A stretch of DNA of 5,308 bases from Bacteroidota bacterium. GTDB taxonomy: Bacteria; Bacteroidota; Bacteroidia; Chitinophagales; Chitinophagaceae. The notes under the pieces were generated by a model, which was not told the DNA's origin, searched no databases, and saw nothing but the letters and a program-made list of their open reading frames with translations. Shown here in pieces: positions 1-5,308 of this stretch (the first letter of the stretch is position 1; each line of letters starts with the position of its first letter). Both the position numbers and the translations under genes were made by a program. The stretch spans positions 1 to 5,308 of the forward strand of contig JAFAGE010000167.1 of assembly GCA_023423015.1 (NCBI GenBank), written 5' to 3'.

Positions 1-2
1 AG

Positions 3-476
3 CTAAAACAGAAACCCCAGGGCGGCAGGCGGCAGGTTATTGCGTATCTGAGTATTGGCACAACAGAATTGTACCGATGGTTTGCCGATCCCGCAATGCT
101 GGATTCCAACTCAGGATCTTTTCTTAACGGAGCTGTTCAGGATGGCAAATTTATTCCCGCCAGGATAAGATTTCAGAAGGAAGGAATTCCGAATTGGATC
201 CTATGGCCTGCATACGCAGGACAATATGCTGACGAGTCAACACCACTCTGGTGGCATCCTGAATGGAGAGACATCATCGTAAGAGGCGGGAGCAGGTATA
301 AAAATCCCAGGTATGATCATACCCAGTTCCCCGAAGGCAGATCCTCCATAGACAGGATCGTAGATATGGGTTTTGACGGAGTGTACCTGGATAATGTGAG
401 CAGGGCTACCACGTCCCGCGAGAACTGGAAGGCACTGCAGGCATACAACAATGCACATCCCAAATGGTATTTGTAA
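3..476 (+). CDS. GH114/TM1410-like TIM-barrel protein, 5' end outside window, probably shortened C-terminus
   Basis: The frame is open from the window edge, so the true start lies upstream; a TTG at 69 is inside the domain and is not a credible start. The visible 157 residues carry the hallmarks of the GH114/TM1410 family of extracellular barrel proteins, whose characterised members cleave galactosaminogalactan-type polysaccharides: an early strand VIAYLSIG (residues 12-19) followed by E22 and YR (24-25), a WWHPEW segment (83-88), and the strand GFDGVYLDN (123-131) with D130 in the position usually held by a catalytic or substrate-binding Asp. The protein stops only 26 residues after that motif, at HPKWYL. 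Family members normally continue through further strands, including one carrying a second acidic catalytic residue, so this copy may be inactive or frameshifted. The fold assignment is fairly secure; enzymatic activity and substrate are not. It precedes a DUF4832-type gene by 63 bp in the same direction. Confidence 0.72.
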   Translation, partial: LKQKPQGGRRQVIAYLSIGTTELYRWFADPAMLDSNSGSFLNGAVQDGKFIPARIRFQKEGIPNWILWPAYAGQYADESTPLWWHPEWRDIIVRGGSRYKNPRYDHTQFPEGRSSIDRIVDMGFDGVYLDNVSRATTSRENWKALQAYNNAHPKWYL

Positions 477-539
477 TCCCGGCATCAGCAGAAGTATATG
501 TCTGATATATGAAGCAGGTGATTTAAAAAATTCAATGGT

Positions 540-2300
540 ATGATTCGATTCATGTCGGTCGTTTTACTGGTGTTGGCAGGCACACTGGGTGCTGCACATC
601 ATTTCCGGAATGCTCCTTTGGTGTTGCAGGCCATCGATTACACGGAGAATACCATTGATGTTCCAAATCCCGACAGAGGTTTTTACAGGGCGGCAGAATT
701 TGTTGTTCCTGTCGATAGCGGTACACCGGTTCTTCCTGATCTTTCAACCACTATCAGCGGAACTGATGTTCGTGTTGATGTGCGCATTGTTTACATGGAA
801 TTCGATCTTAAAAACTTTTCTTCTAATGCGCCCCTTGATGCACGGCCCATTGGACCCTGGAGCGACTATGGAGCACGTCCGCCGAAGTATGGAACAACAC
901 GTCCCTTAACTCCTGCAGCACTGGATTATGTGCGGGCTGCGCTTCAACTGGTAAGAGAAAGCAATGCTGTTTGTATTGTGAAATTCAATTATGACGGACG
1001 GGGCTATACGTATATTGACAATGAGAAATTCAACCAGGTCATTCATGATTGCGAACCAGGGGCTCCCAAAGGCCGCCATTGGTATGAAACCGGTGTTGCC
1101 GATAAATCTGATCTATGTAATATACCAGGTCATGAGAAAAAGAATTGGGTACAGTATCATCTTTGGCAGCTGGGACATGTGTTCCGTGAATTTGAAGATT
1201 GCATAATGGTTGTTAAAGCCGGAATATTTGGTCCCTGGGGCGAAATGCACTCTTCATCGTATTCCAGAACCAAAGAAGGTTATCACTGGTTGTTAAAAAC
1301 ATTGCTCGACTATGTTCCTGCTTCGCGTTCAATTTTAGCGCATGCCGGTGGGGTAATGGCATGGCACAATGTGGAGTATGGTACCAATTACAGCTTCAGC
1401 AATCTGATGCCTGCTCCGGCTGCAGGATCGCCGGCCCATCGCTTCGGAATGTTCAACGACAGTTATTCAGCAGGTTCCCGCGGCGGCGCGTATGACGACA
1501 ACGGTTCACTGTCGGAAGGATATGCCCTGGTTGGTACGGGCAGTGAACGTGACTTTAACCGCAATGCCGCGTTGACGTGGATAAGAAATCAAAACAATTT
1601 CTATGGCGGGGAAACGGTAAGCCCCGGGGAAGAAGGCAACATCTATCCACGAATACCCAACGTTGTTTATGAAGCCGCTTACGCACGTACAAGTCATTTG
1701 AACACGGGCTGGAACAAACACACGTACAAGCTGTGGGGTGATTTTATTTACAATAAAAAAAACGTGACGCAACCATTCACACCTCCGCACGACGGGCTTA
1801 CCCGAACAGCAATATTCGATCCGCTGTATGATGGCAGAAGCGGGATGGAATACATGCGTGACAGATTGGGATACCGCCTGGTGCTGCGGGAGATGAAACT
1901 AAGTAAATGGGTCAGGCAGAATGGCAAGTTGGTTTTCCAGGGAAAGCTTCAGAATGTAGGCTTCGGTAATATCGTGAACCGGAAAAAAGTATCCATCATA
2001 CTGAAAGCAAAAAATGGTTCGGGAATTTATGTGGCCGATACCAGGCTCGACGCAGGAGAGTGGCATACCGACAAGGACAGCAGGGCTGACAATACTGCAG
2101 CATGGCGCGCATTAGACTTTTCGATCGACATGAGCAACCTGGGGAACGTATCTCCCGGGGAATATGATATCTATTTAAAGATCAATGATCCTAAAGAGAC
2201 CAGTACGAACCGACGTTGTGTACAGTTTGCGAATCGCAATATCTGGAATAGTTCTCTCGGCGCAAATTTTATAGGTTCAACAATGGTAAAACATTCGTGA
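540..2300 (+). CDS. Exported DUF4874/DUF4832-type protein, putative carbohydrate-active
   Basis: This 586-residue protein is complete. It starts with a signal-peptide-like segment (basic R3, hydrophobic core about 6-18, small residues A18-A19), so it is probably exported. The ATG at 552 would also leave a signal peptide, so the exact start is uncertain; an A-rich leader rather than a Shine-Dalgarno site precedes 540. The N-terminal half resembles DUF4874: NPDRGFY (43-49) opens the domain, and GPWGEMHS (231-238) looks like the end of a barrel strand. The second half resembles DUF4832, with RFGMFNDS (301-308), LGYR (443-446), and a beta-rich C-terminal region (about 455-565) like a carbohydrate-binding sandwich. 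These domains have no established reaction that I know of. E235 in the WGE motif could be a catalytic acid by analogy with clan GH-A barrels, but this is inference. The neighbouring GH114-like gene supports a polysaccharide role. Confidence 0.8.
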   Translation: MIRFMSVVLLVLAGTLGAAHHFRNAPLVLQAIDYTENTIDVPNPDRGFYRAAEFVVPVDSGTPVLPDLSTTISGTDVRVDVRIVYMEFDLKNFSSNAPLDARPIGPWSDYGARPPKYGTTRPLTPAALDYVRAALQLVRESNAVCIVKFNYDGRGYTYIDNEKFNQVIHDCEPGAPKGRHWYETGVADKSDLCNIPGHEKKNWVQYHLWQLGHVFREFEDCIMVVKAGIFGPWGEMHSSSYSRTKEGYHWLLKTLLDYVPASRSILAHAGGVMAWHNVEYGTNYSFSNLMPAPAAGSPAHRFGMFNDSYSAGSRGGAYDDNGSLSEGYALVGTGSERDFNRNAALTWIRNQNNFYGGETVSPGEEGNIYPRIPNVVYEAAYARTSHLNTGWNKHTYKLWGDFIYNKKNVTQPFTPPHDGLTRTAIFDPLYDGRSGMEYMRDRLGYRLVLREMKLSKWVRQNGKLVFQGKLQNVGFGNIVNRKKVSIILKAKNGSGIYVADTRLDAGEWHTDKDSRADNTAAWRALDFSIDMSNLGNVSPGEYDIYLKINDPKETSTNRRCVQFANRNIWNSSLGANFIGSTMVKHS

Positions 2301-2369
2301 TGAATTCTCCAAAACCGATGTAGGTGAGTAGTGAAGTGAGCGTGGCCCAAAATTGAAAAGGCTTCCCAC

Positions 2370-2666
2370 ATGGACAAATCAGGAGAGATCGTTATTATAG
2401 AGGACGACCTGGACGACCAGGAGTTGCTGGCCGAGGTATTTGAGTCTCTGCGTATCCCAAATAAAGTAGTGTTCTTTCCCAATGGCACCAAGGTTAGTCG
2501 TTTGAATCCATCTCCCCGAACTTCTGAAATAGATCTGGGCATTAAGGCCGAAAAGGTCCTTAAATTTTCTTTCGACTTCCCCAATTTTCTGCCAGGATTT
2601 AATTTCCATTATTCCCGGATCATGAATCTTACGAATCAGGCCGATTGGAAGTTGGGGGCTAAATAG
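2370..2666 (+). pseudogene. Response-regulator receiver fragment, truncated after about 42 residues
   Basis: The first 42 codons match the N-terminus of a single-domain Bacteroidota response regulator: strand 1 IVIIEDD with the acidic pair D12-D13, helix 1 with DDQELLAEVFESL, and strand 2 VVFFPNGTKV (33-42), where the family continues into helix 2 (typically a leucine/tyrosine-rich segment). From about codon 43 (near base 2496) the resemblance ends, and the remaining 56 residues are the antisense reading of a different gene on the - strand. The phosphoacceptor Asp of strand 3, the Thr/Ser of strand 4 and the Lys of strand 5 are all missing, so the product cannot work as a receiver. The open frame runs on to a stop at 2664-2666 by chance. 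No histidine kinase lies nearby in the window. Confidence 0.75.
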
Positions 2667-2798
2667 GTCTTTATTACTGCACAGGGCTTCCCAGTGATGC
2701 TTATTGCGGCAGAATTCAACTTTAAGATGCGGGAAGCATCTTGAAAATTTATCCTGGATGTCAGCGACGGTTTGTGAATCGTCTATTTCTAGCATCAT
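2379..2798 (-). pseudogene. Small conserved Bacteroidota protein of unknown function, 3' end lost
   Basis: Reading from 2798 leftward, residues 1-101 form a coherent protein with the pattern of a roughly 110-125 residue family I recall from Bacteroidota genomes: an N-terminal beta strand (MLEIDD), a helix T10-F18, then FPHLKVEF (22-29), GIMEIKSW (62-69), a helix VERKFKDLFGLNAQIYFR (75-92) and SGRWIQTT (94-101). Relatives usually end with a short TxxWTLxxQN-like tail. Here the family pattern stops at T101 (about base 2496) and the frame then runs for 38 residues through the antisense of the response-regulator fragment. Only the last 10-20 native residues are therefore lost, so a stable product with a foreign tail is possible. 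Either Met1 or Met2 may start it. The function of the family is unknown to me. The real coding part is 2496-2798. Confidence 0.65.
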
Positions 2799-2903
2799 AA
2801 ACTAAAATTACTACCCACCCCGGCTGAGGAATATTGCCGATGATCATGTACAATTATGATTGTGGTCAGATAGCCGGCCCATTTGTCTTGTTAGCTTTAT
2901 TGG

Positions 2904-3092
2904 ATGAGTAAGCACAGCAAACCATCAAAACCCCAGGAAATTCCTGCACCGGGTACCAGCCCGGAGATAAGGCCGGAAGCAGAGCCGGAGAAAACGATTG
3001 TGCCGGAAGAACTGCCCGACGTCATTCCGGAGGAGGATCCATTTGAAAACCCTCCTCCATATGAAATTCCGGAGCCAGGCGAAGGTCCATAA
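2904..3092 (+). CDS. Proline/glutamate-rich mini-protein
   Basis: This encodes 62 residues with 17 prolines and 13 glutamates. A short basic N-terminus (K3, H4, K6, K9) is followed by a chain of P-E spaced units and a distinctive end: IPEEDPFENPPPYEIP (41-56), then EPGEGP. I recall very similar short proteins, with the same PEEDPFE...PPPGEGP ending, scattered through Bacteroidota genomes and annotated as hypothetical, which argues for a real gene rather than chance low complexity. There is no signal peptide or membrane segment. The composition predicts an extended, intrinsically disordered chain with an acidic body. The start at 2904 is the only ATG giving the basic head. It stands alone between the gene remnants on the left and the ABC operon on the right, with a GC hairpin 20 bp after its stop. 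Its function is unknown. Confidence 0.68.
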   Translation: MSKHSKPSKPQEIPAPGTSPEIRPEAEPEKTIVPEELPDVIPEEDPFENPPPYEIPEPGEGP

Positions 3093-3112
3093 TCATGTGC
3101 CGCCTCCATCTG

Positions 3113-3132
3113 GCCGACACCCCCTTGTCGGC
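3113..3132 (+). terminator. 7-bp GC-rich hairpin, possible terminator
   Basis: GCCGACA (3113-3119) pairs perfectly with TGTCGGC (3126-3132) around a six-base loop (3120-3125). It lies 20 bp after the mini-protein stop and about 80 bp before the ABC operon, a natural place to end the upstream transcript. The sequence after it (ATCACCTTGAAATTTG) is only mildly T-rich, so a standard intrinsic terminator is not certain. Confidence 0.45.
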
Positions 3133-3189
3133 ATCACCTTGAAATTTGTTTGAAAAAAATTCATTTCTATAAATATCCCTGTATATTGC

Positions 3190-3213
3190 AGTGTATTACG
3201 TAATTAGTACACT
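3190..3213. promoter_or_regulatory. 24-bp imperfect palindrome, putative operator of the GntR repressor
   Basis: The half-sites AGTGTA (3190-3195) and TACACT (3208-3213) are exact inverted repeats; inside them three more pairs also match (TA at 3197-3198 with TA at 3205-3206, and the central TA), so 9 of 12 pairs are symmetric. GntR-family operators are typically inverted repeats with GT and AC in the half-sites, and short YtrA-type members are known for long, widely spaced palindromes. The site ends one base before the ATPase start codon, so a bound repressor would cover the transcription or translation start. The AT-rich run 3139-3189 upstream, with a TATAAAT at 3168-3174 and TATATT at 3182-3187, may hold the promoter, but I could not fit a clean consensus. 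The obvious binder is the GntR protein encoded at 4903. Confidence 0.68.
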
Positions 3214-3214
3214 A

Positions 3215-4069
3215 ATGATACAGCTAGACAATCTCAGCTTCAACTATTCCAAAAAGCGATCGCTGTTCTCAAATATTACCACTCAAATCCACTCGGGAAG
3301 TGTTTATGGTTTGCTGGGCAAAAATGGAGCAGGTAAGTCGACCCTGATCAAAATTATTTGTGGGTTGTTATTTCCTTCCTCAGGTTCGGTTACGGTAAAT
3401 GGGTTTACTCCGGGCAAACGCCAGCCGTCGTACCTGCGAACAATTTACCTGATTCCTGAAGAGGTTTACGTTCCTCCTATAAGTGCTGAGAAATATGTTA
3501 ACCTGTACAGTGTTTTCTATCCCGGATTTAATAAGGAGCAATTAACAGAATACCTGACCTTACTGGAAGTGCCATTAACCGGAAAGCTCACGACGTTTTC
3601 GTTTGGCCAGCAGAAAAAGTTTGTGATCGCTTTTGCACTTGCATGCAACACAAAGTTGCTTGTACTGGATGAACCTACAAACGGGCTCGACATTCCGTCT
3701 AAAGTAAAATTCAGACGACTGATTGCATCGGCGATGAATGAAGAAAGACTGTTGATTGTGTCTACGCATCAGATTCGCGACCTGGATAATCTGATCGATC
3801 ATGTAATGATTGTTGATGATGGCAAACTGATGCTGAATGAGTCGCAGGACGAGGTGTCGAGGCAACTGAGTTTCAAGACCGTCAATGATGTGCCCGATTA
3901 CATGGAGGTATTTTATTCGGAAGAAAGTTTCCGTGGCATCTCCATCGTAGTGCGAAATCAACTCGGTGAACGAACCAAGGTTAACCTGGAACATTTATTC
4001 AACGCGGTGACGCAGAATCCTGGAACAGTACAACTTTTTAGTAATTCGAAAGCTTACGAGTATGAATAA
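3215..4069 (+). CDS. ABC transporter ATP-binding protein (YtrB/BcrA-like)
   Basis: A 284-residue cytoplasmic ATPase that should energise the membrane protein encoded next. Visible motifs in order: Walker A GKNGAGKST (35-43), a degenerate Q-loop region IPEE (80-83) with Glu where Gln is usual, a divergent signature FSFGQQKKF (128-136) replacing LSGGQ, Walker B LLVLDEPTNGLD (148-159) with catalytic E153, and the switch histidine in STHQIRD (183-189). The THQIRDLDNLID stretch and the PEE form are typical, as I recall, of a Bacteroidota subgroup paired with GntR regulators. After about residue 205 comes a C-terminal extension of some 80 residues. I chose the ATG at 3215 over the GTG at 3191, because the family begins MIxLxNLSFxY and the GTG falls inside the palindrome. 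Its last 8 bp overlap the permease gene, implying translational coupling. The transported substrate is unknown. Confidence 0.9.
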   Translation: MIQLDNLSFNYSKKRSLFSNITTQIHSGSVYGLLGKNGAGKSTLIKIICGLLFPSSGSVTVNGFTPGKRQPSYLRTIYLIPEEVYVPPISAEKYVNLYSVFYPGFNKEQLTEYLTLLEVPLTGKLTTFSFGQQKKFVIAFALACNTKLLVLDEPTNGLDIPSKVKFRRLIASAMNEERLLIVSTHQIRDLDNLIDHVMIVDDGKLMLNESQDEVSRQLSFKTVNDVPDYMEVFYSEESFRGISIVVRNQLGERTKVNLEHLFNAVTQNPGTVQLFSNSKAYEYE

Positions 4070-4901
4070 TATTTTCAGCTTAACACGTTTTTTACTCCTA
4101 TTCCGGAAAACCGTGCTGGAGCGGCCGACGCAGATATTTGGAATAGTAGTACTGAATCTTGTGGTGGTGCTGATGATGTATGGATTTCTGAGAAGTATTA
4201 TTGGATGGTCGGGAACGCAAAATCTTACATTCATCTGGGGCTTTGTATTTGGTGGATGTTATTTGTCGGCCGCAGTGTTTGGCTATTTTTCTTCCAATGC
4301 AAGTGGCTCTTCTTACCTCACGCTGCCTTGTTCGCATTTGGAAAAATGGTTATGCGGCGTGCTGATTACATGGGTGCTTTACGTAGCTCTTTTTCTTGTG
4401 TATTATAGATTCATGGACATGGTTTTCGTGGATTTCTATCACAGAAGTCTGAATCCTCTGGAAGTGGGATACCAGAATAAGGTAGAGTCTGTACAGATGT
4501 TTGATTACAGCGGGCACGTAGCGAAAATGGCGTATATAGTTTTTGGAAACCTGACCGCTGCGATGTTTGTTGGTTCATTGTATTTTAACAAACTGAGTTT
4601 TGTGAAGACTGGTCTGGTTATTTGTGCGGTTGTGGTTTTGTTCTATGGCGTTAACCTTGGTATGGCGAATGCCATGTTTCCGCAGGTAAACGATGCATTT
4701 CCCTTTTCGCATGTTGCAGTAGAGATTAGTCCGGCCTCGATGATGAATGAAATGACGCTGGCCATCCGGCCGAAATCGGAAGAAGGAAATGTCAGTTTAC
4801 CATCGCCATACATAGAAATATACCGGGTAACTGTTCGCTATGTTCTTGTTGCAATATTGTGTGTTGCAGCTTTTATCAGACTAAAGGAAAAAGAATTTTA
4901 A
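4062..4901 (+). CDS. ABC transporter membrane subunit, six predicted helices
   Basis: A 279-residue inner-membrane protein without recognised enzymatic motifs. Hydrophobic segments lie at about 25-44, 58-76, 98-117, 155-174, 182-205 and 256-273, consistent with six membrane helices and a cytoplasmic N-terminus. Between helices 2 and 3 the stretch SSYLTLPCSHLEKW (83-96) fits an SxxYLxLPxSxxEKW pattern that I recall from ABC-2-like permeases beside this type of ATPase in Bacteroidota; it is probably the coupling loop facing the ATPase. The loop between helices 3 and 4 (about 118-150) is polar with several aromatic residues. The gene starts inside the end of the ATPase gene (8-bp overlap) and stops one base before the GntR start, so the three are almost surely co-transcribed and the permease pairs with that ATPase. 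Export of a peptide, lipid or toxic compound is the usual guess for such pairs; the sequence does not decide it. Confidence 0.85.
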   Translation: MNNIFSLTRFLLLFRKTVLERPTQIFGIVVLNLVVVLMMYGFLRSIIGWSGTQNLTFIWGFVFGGCYLSAAVFGYFSSNASGSSYLTLPCSHLEKWLCGVLITWVLYVALFLVYYRFMDMVFVDFYHRSLNPLEVGYQNKVESVQMFDYSGHVAKMAYIVFGNLTAAMFVGSLYFNKLSFVKTGLVICAVVVLFYGVNLGMANAMFPQVNDAFPFSHVAVEISPASMMNEMTLAIRPKSEEGNVSLPSPYIEIYRVTVRYVLVAILCVAAFIRLKEKEF

Positions 4902-4902
4902 T

Positions 4903-5295
4903 ATGGACTTTAAAGACCAACAAGCCATCTATCTCCAGATTGCCGATTATGTATGTGAACACATACTATTGAAGAAATGGGTAGCCGGGGAAAAGATTGT
5001 CAGTATCAGGGAACTGGCTGTAAGCATAGAAGTAAATCCGAATACGGTGCAGAGAGCATACGACTTTTTACAGCAGAAGGAGATTATTTCGAACCGGAGA
5101 GGTGTAGGTTATTTTGTTGAACCTGACGCGGATAAGAGAATAAAAACATTCCGAAAGGAAATCTTCTTTGAAAATGAGCTCCCGACGGTGTTTAAGAATA
5201 TGTTTCTTCTTGGAATAGGCTTGAAAGAATTTGGTACGCGGTATAAGAAGTTTGTTGAAAGAAAATACAAAACTACAATCAATGAAACTGAGTAG
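4903..5295 (+). CDS. Short GntR-family transcriptional regulator (YtrA-like)
   Basis: A 130-residue DNA-binding protein. Residues about 8-75 form the GntR winged helix-turn-helix: AIYLQIADYVCEHIL, then SIRELAVSIEVNPNTVQRAYDFL (34-56) holding the helix-turn-helix with the typical NPNTVQRAY recognition helix, and the wing RRGVGYFV (65-72). The usual IPSVREL is KIVSIREL here, with Val in place of Pro. Only about 55 residues follow, far too few for the FadR or UTRA ligand domains, which fits the YtrA subfamily, where a short helical tail mediates dimerisation. Such genes usually sit with ABC transporter genes and repress their own operon. The gene starts one base after the permease stop; AGG at 4885-4887 is a distant possible ribosome site. 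The palindrome at 3190-3213 is its likely target. Confidence 0.92.
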   Translation: MDFKDQQAIYLQIADYVCEHILLKKWVAGEKIVSIRELAVSIEVNPNTVQRAYDFLQQKEIISNRRGVGYFVEPDADKRIKTFRKEIFFENELPTVFKNMFLLGIGLKEFGTRYKKFVERKYKTTINETE

Positions 5296-5308
5296 CGCAG
5301 TATTGCTG
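5282..5308 (+). CDS. Start of a fourth operon gene, cut by window edge
   Basis: An ATG at 5282 opens a frame reading MKLSSAVLL up to the last base. It overlaps the end of the GntR gene by 14 bp in a different frame, the same tight packing seen in the rest of the operon. The Lys followed by small and hydrophobic residues looks like the beginning of a signal peptide or membrane anchor, so the product may be an exported or membrane protein. Only nine codons are visible, so the identity cannot be judged and the start could be accidental. Confidence 0.5.

Noticed and set aside
2171..2584. 137-residue - strand frame across the end of the DUF4832 gene and the response-regulator fragment
   Set aside because: It crosses three unrelated coding stretches, has no family features, and is explained as a shadow frame.
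2361..2692. GGCTTCCCA occurring twice, near 2361 and 2685
   Set aside because: A nine-base match without extended similarity on either side is not enough to call a repeat or an attachment site, although it flanks the rearranged patch.
2843..2860. Inverted repeat ATCAT...ATGAT upstream of the mini-protein
   Set aside because: The five-base arms with an eight-base loop in AT-rich DNA are expected by chance and match no known site; they do not resemble the operator at 3190.
2892..2899. TAGCTTTA as a Bacteroidota -7 promoter box (TAnnTTTG) for the mini-protein
   Set aside because: The last base mismatches, no TTG lies at the expected distance upstream, and it would place the transcript start at or past the start codon.
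2897..3109. Gly/Ser-rich open frame on the - strand
   Set aside because: It is the antisense of the Pro/Glu-rich gene; its Gly/Ser repeats merely mirror Pro/Glu codons on the + strand.
3191..3214. GTG start for the ABC ATPase giving eight extra residues
   Set aside because: It lies inside the palindrome, adds a stretch unlike the family, and the ATG at 3215 begins exactly where ABC ATPases of this type begin.
3575..3994. 139-residue - strand frame inside the ATPase gene
   Set aside because: It is fully antisense to a well-supported ABC ATPase and shows no protein family pattern.

Overview
The window looks like chromosomal DNA of a Bacteroidota bacterium, probably near Chitinophagaceae. The support is family resemblance recalled from memory: a proline/glutamate-rich mini-protein, a one-domain response regulator, a small conserved unknown protein and a GntR/ABC operon all resemble forms common in that phylum. 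Start codons also lack Shine-Dalgarno sites and often follow A/T-rich leaders. No tRNA, rRNA, insertion sequence or CRISPR array was seen. No stretch over 300 bases lacks a gene or gene remnant.

Left part (1-2300): two + strand genes for apparently exported carbohydrate-related proteins. The first is the 3' part of a GH114/TM1410-like TIM-barrel protein that ends earlier than expected. The second is a complete DUF4874/DUF4832-type protein with a signal peptide. They lie 63 bp apart in the same orientation and may belong to a polysaccharide locus.

Middle part (2301-3190): a patch of small genes. A response-regulator gene on the + strand and a small conserved gene on the - strand face each other, and each appears to lose its 3' end at the same point, near 2490-2499. 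This looks like the scar of a deletion or rearrangement, or an assembly chimera. A 62-residue Pro/Glu-rich protein gene and a 7-bp GC hairpin follow.

Right part (3190-5308): a tightly packed operon of ABC ATPase, six-helix membrane protein and a short GntR (YtrA-like) repressor, plus the first nine codons of a fourth gene with a signal-peptide-like start. The genes overlap by 8 bp, sit 1 bp apart and overlap by 14 bp. A 24-bp imperfect palindrome ends one base before the ATPase start codon and is the obvious candidate operator for the GntR protein. The simplest model is a self-repressed envelope ABC exporter or stress-response operon induced by an unknown ligand.
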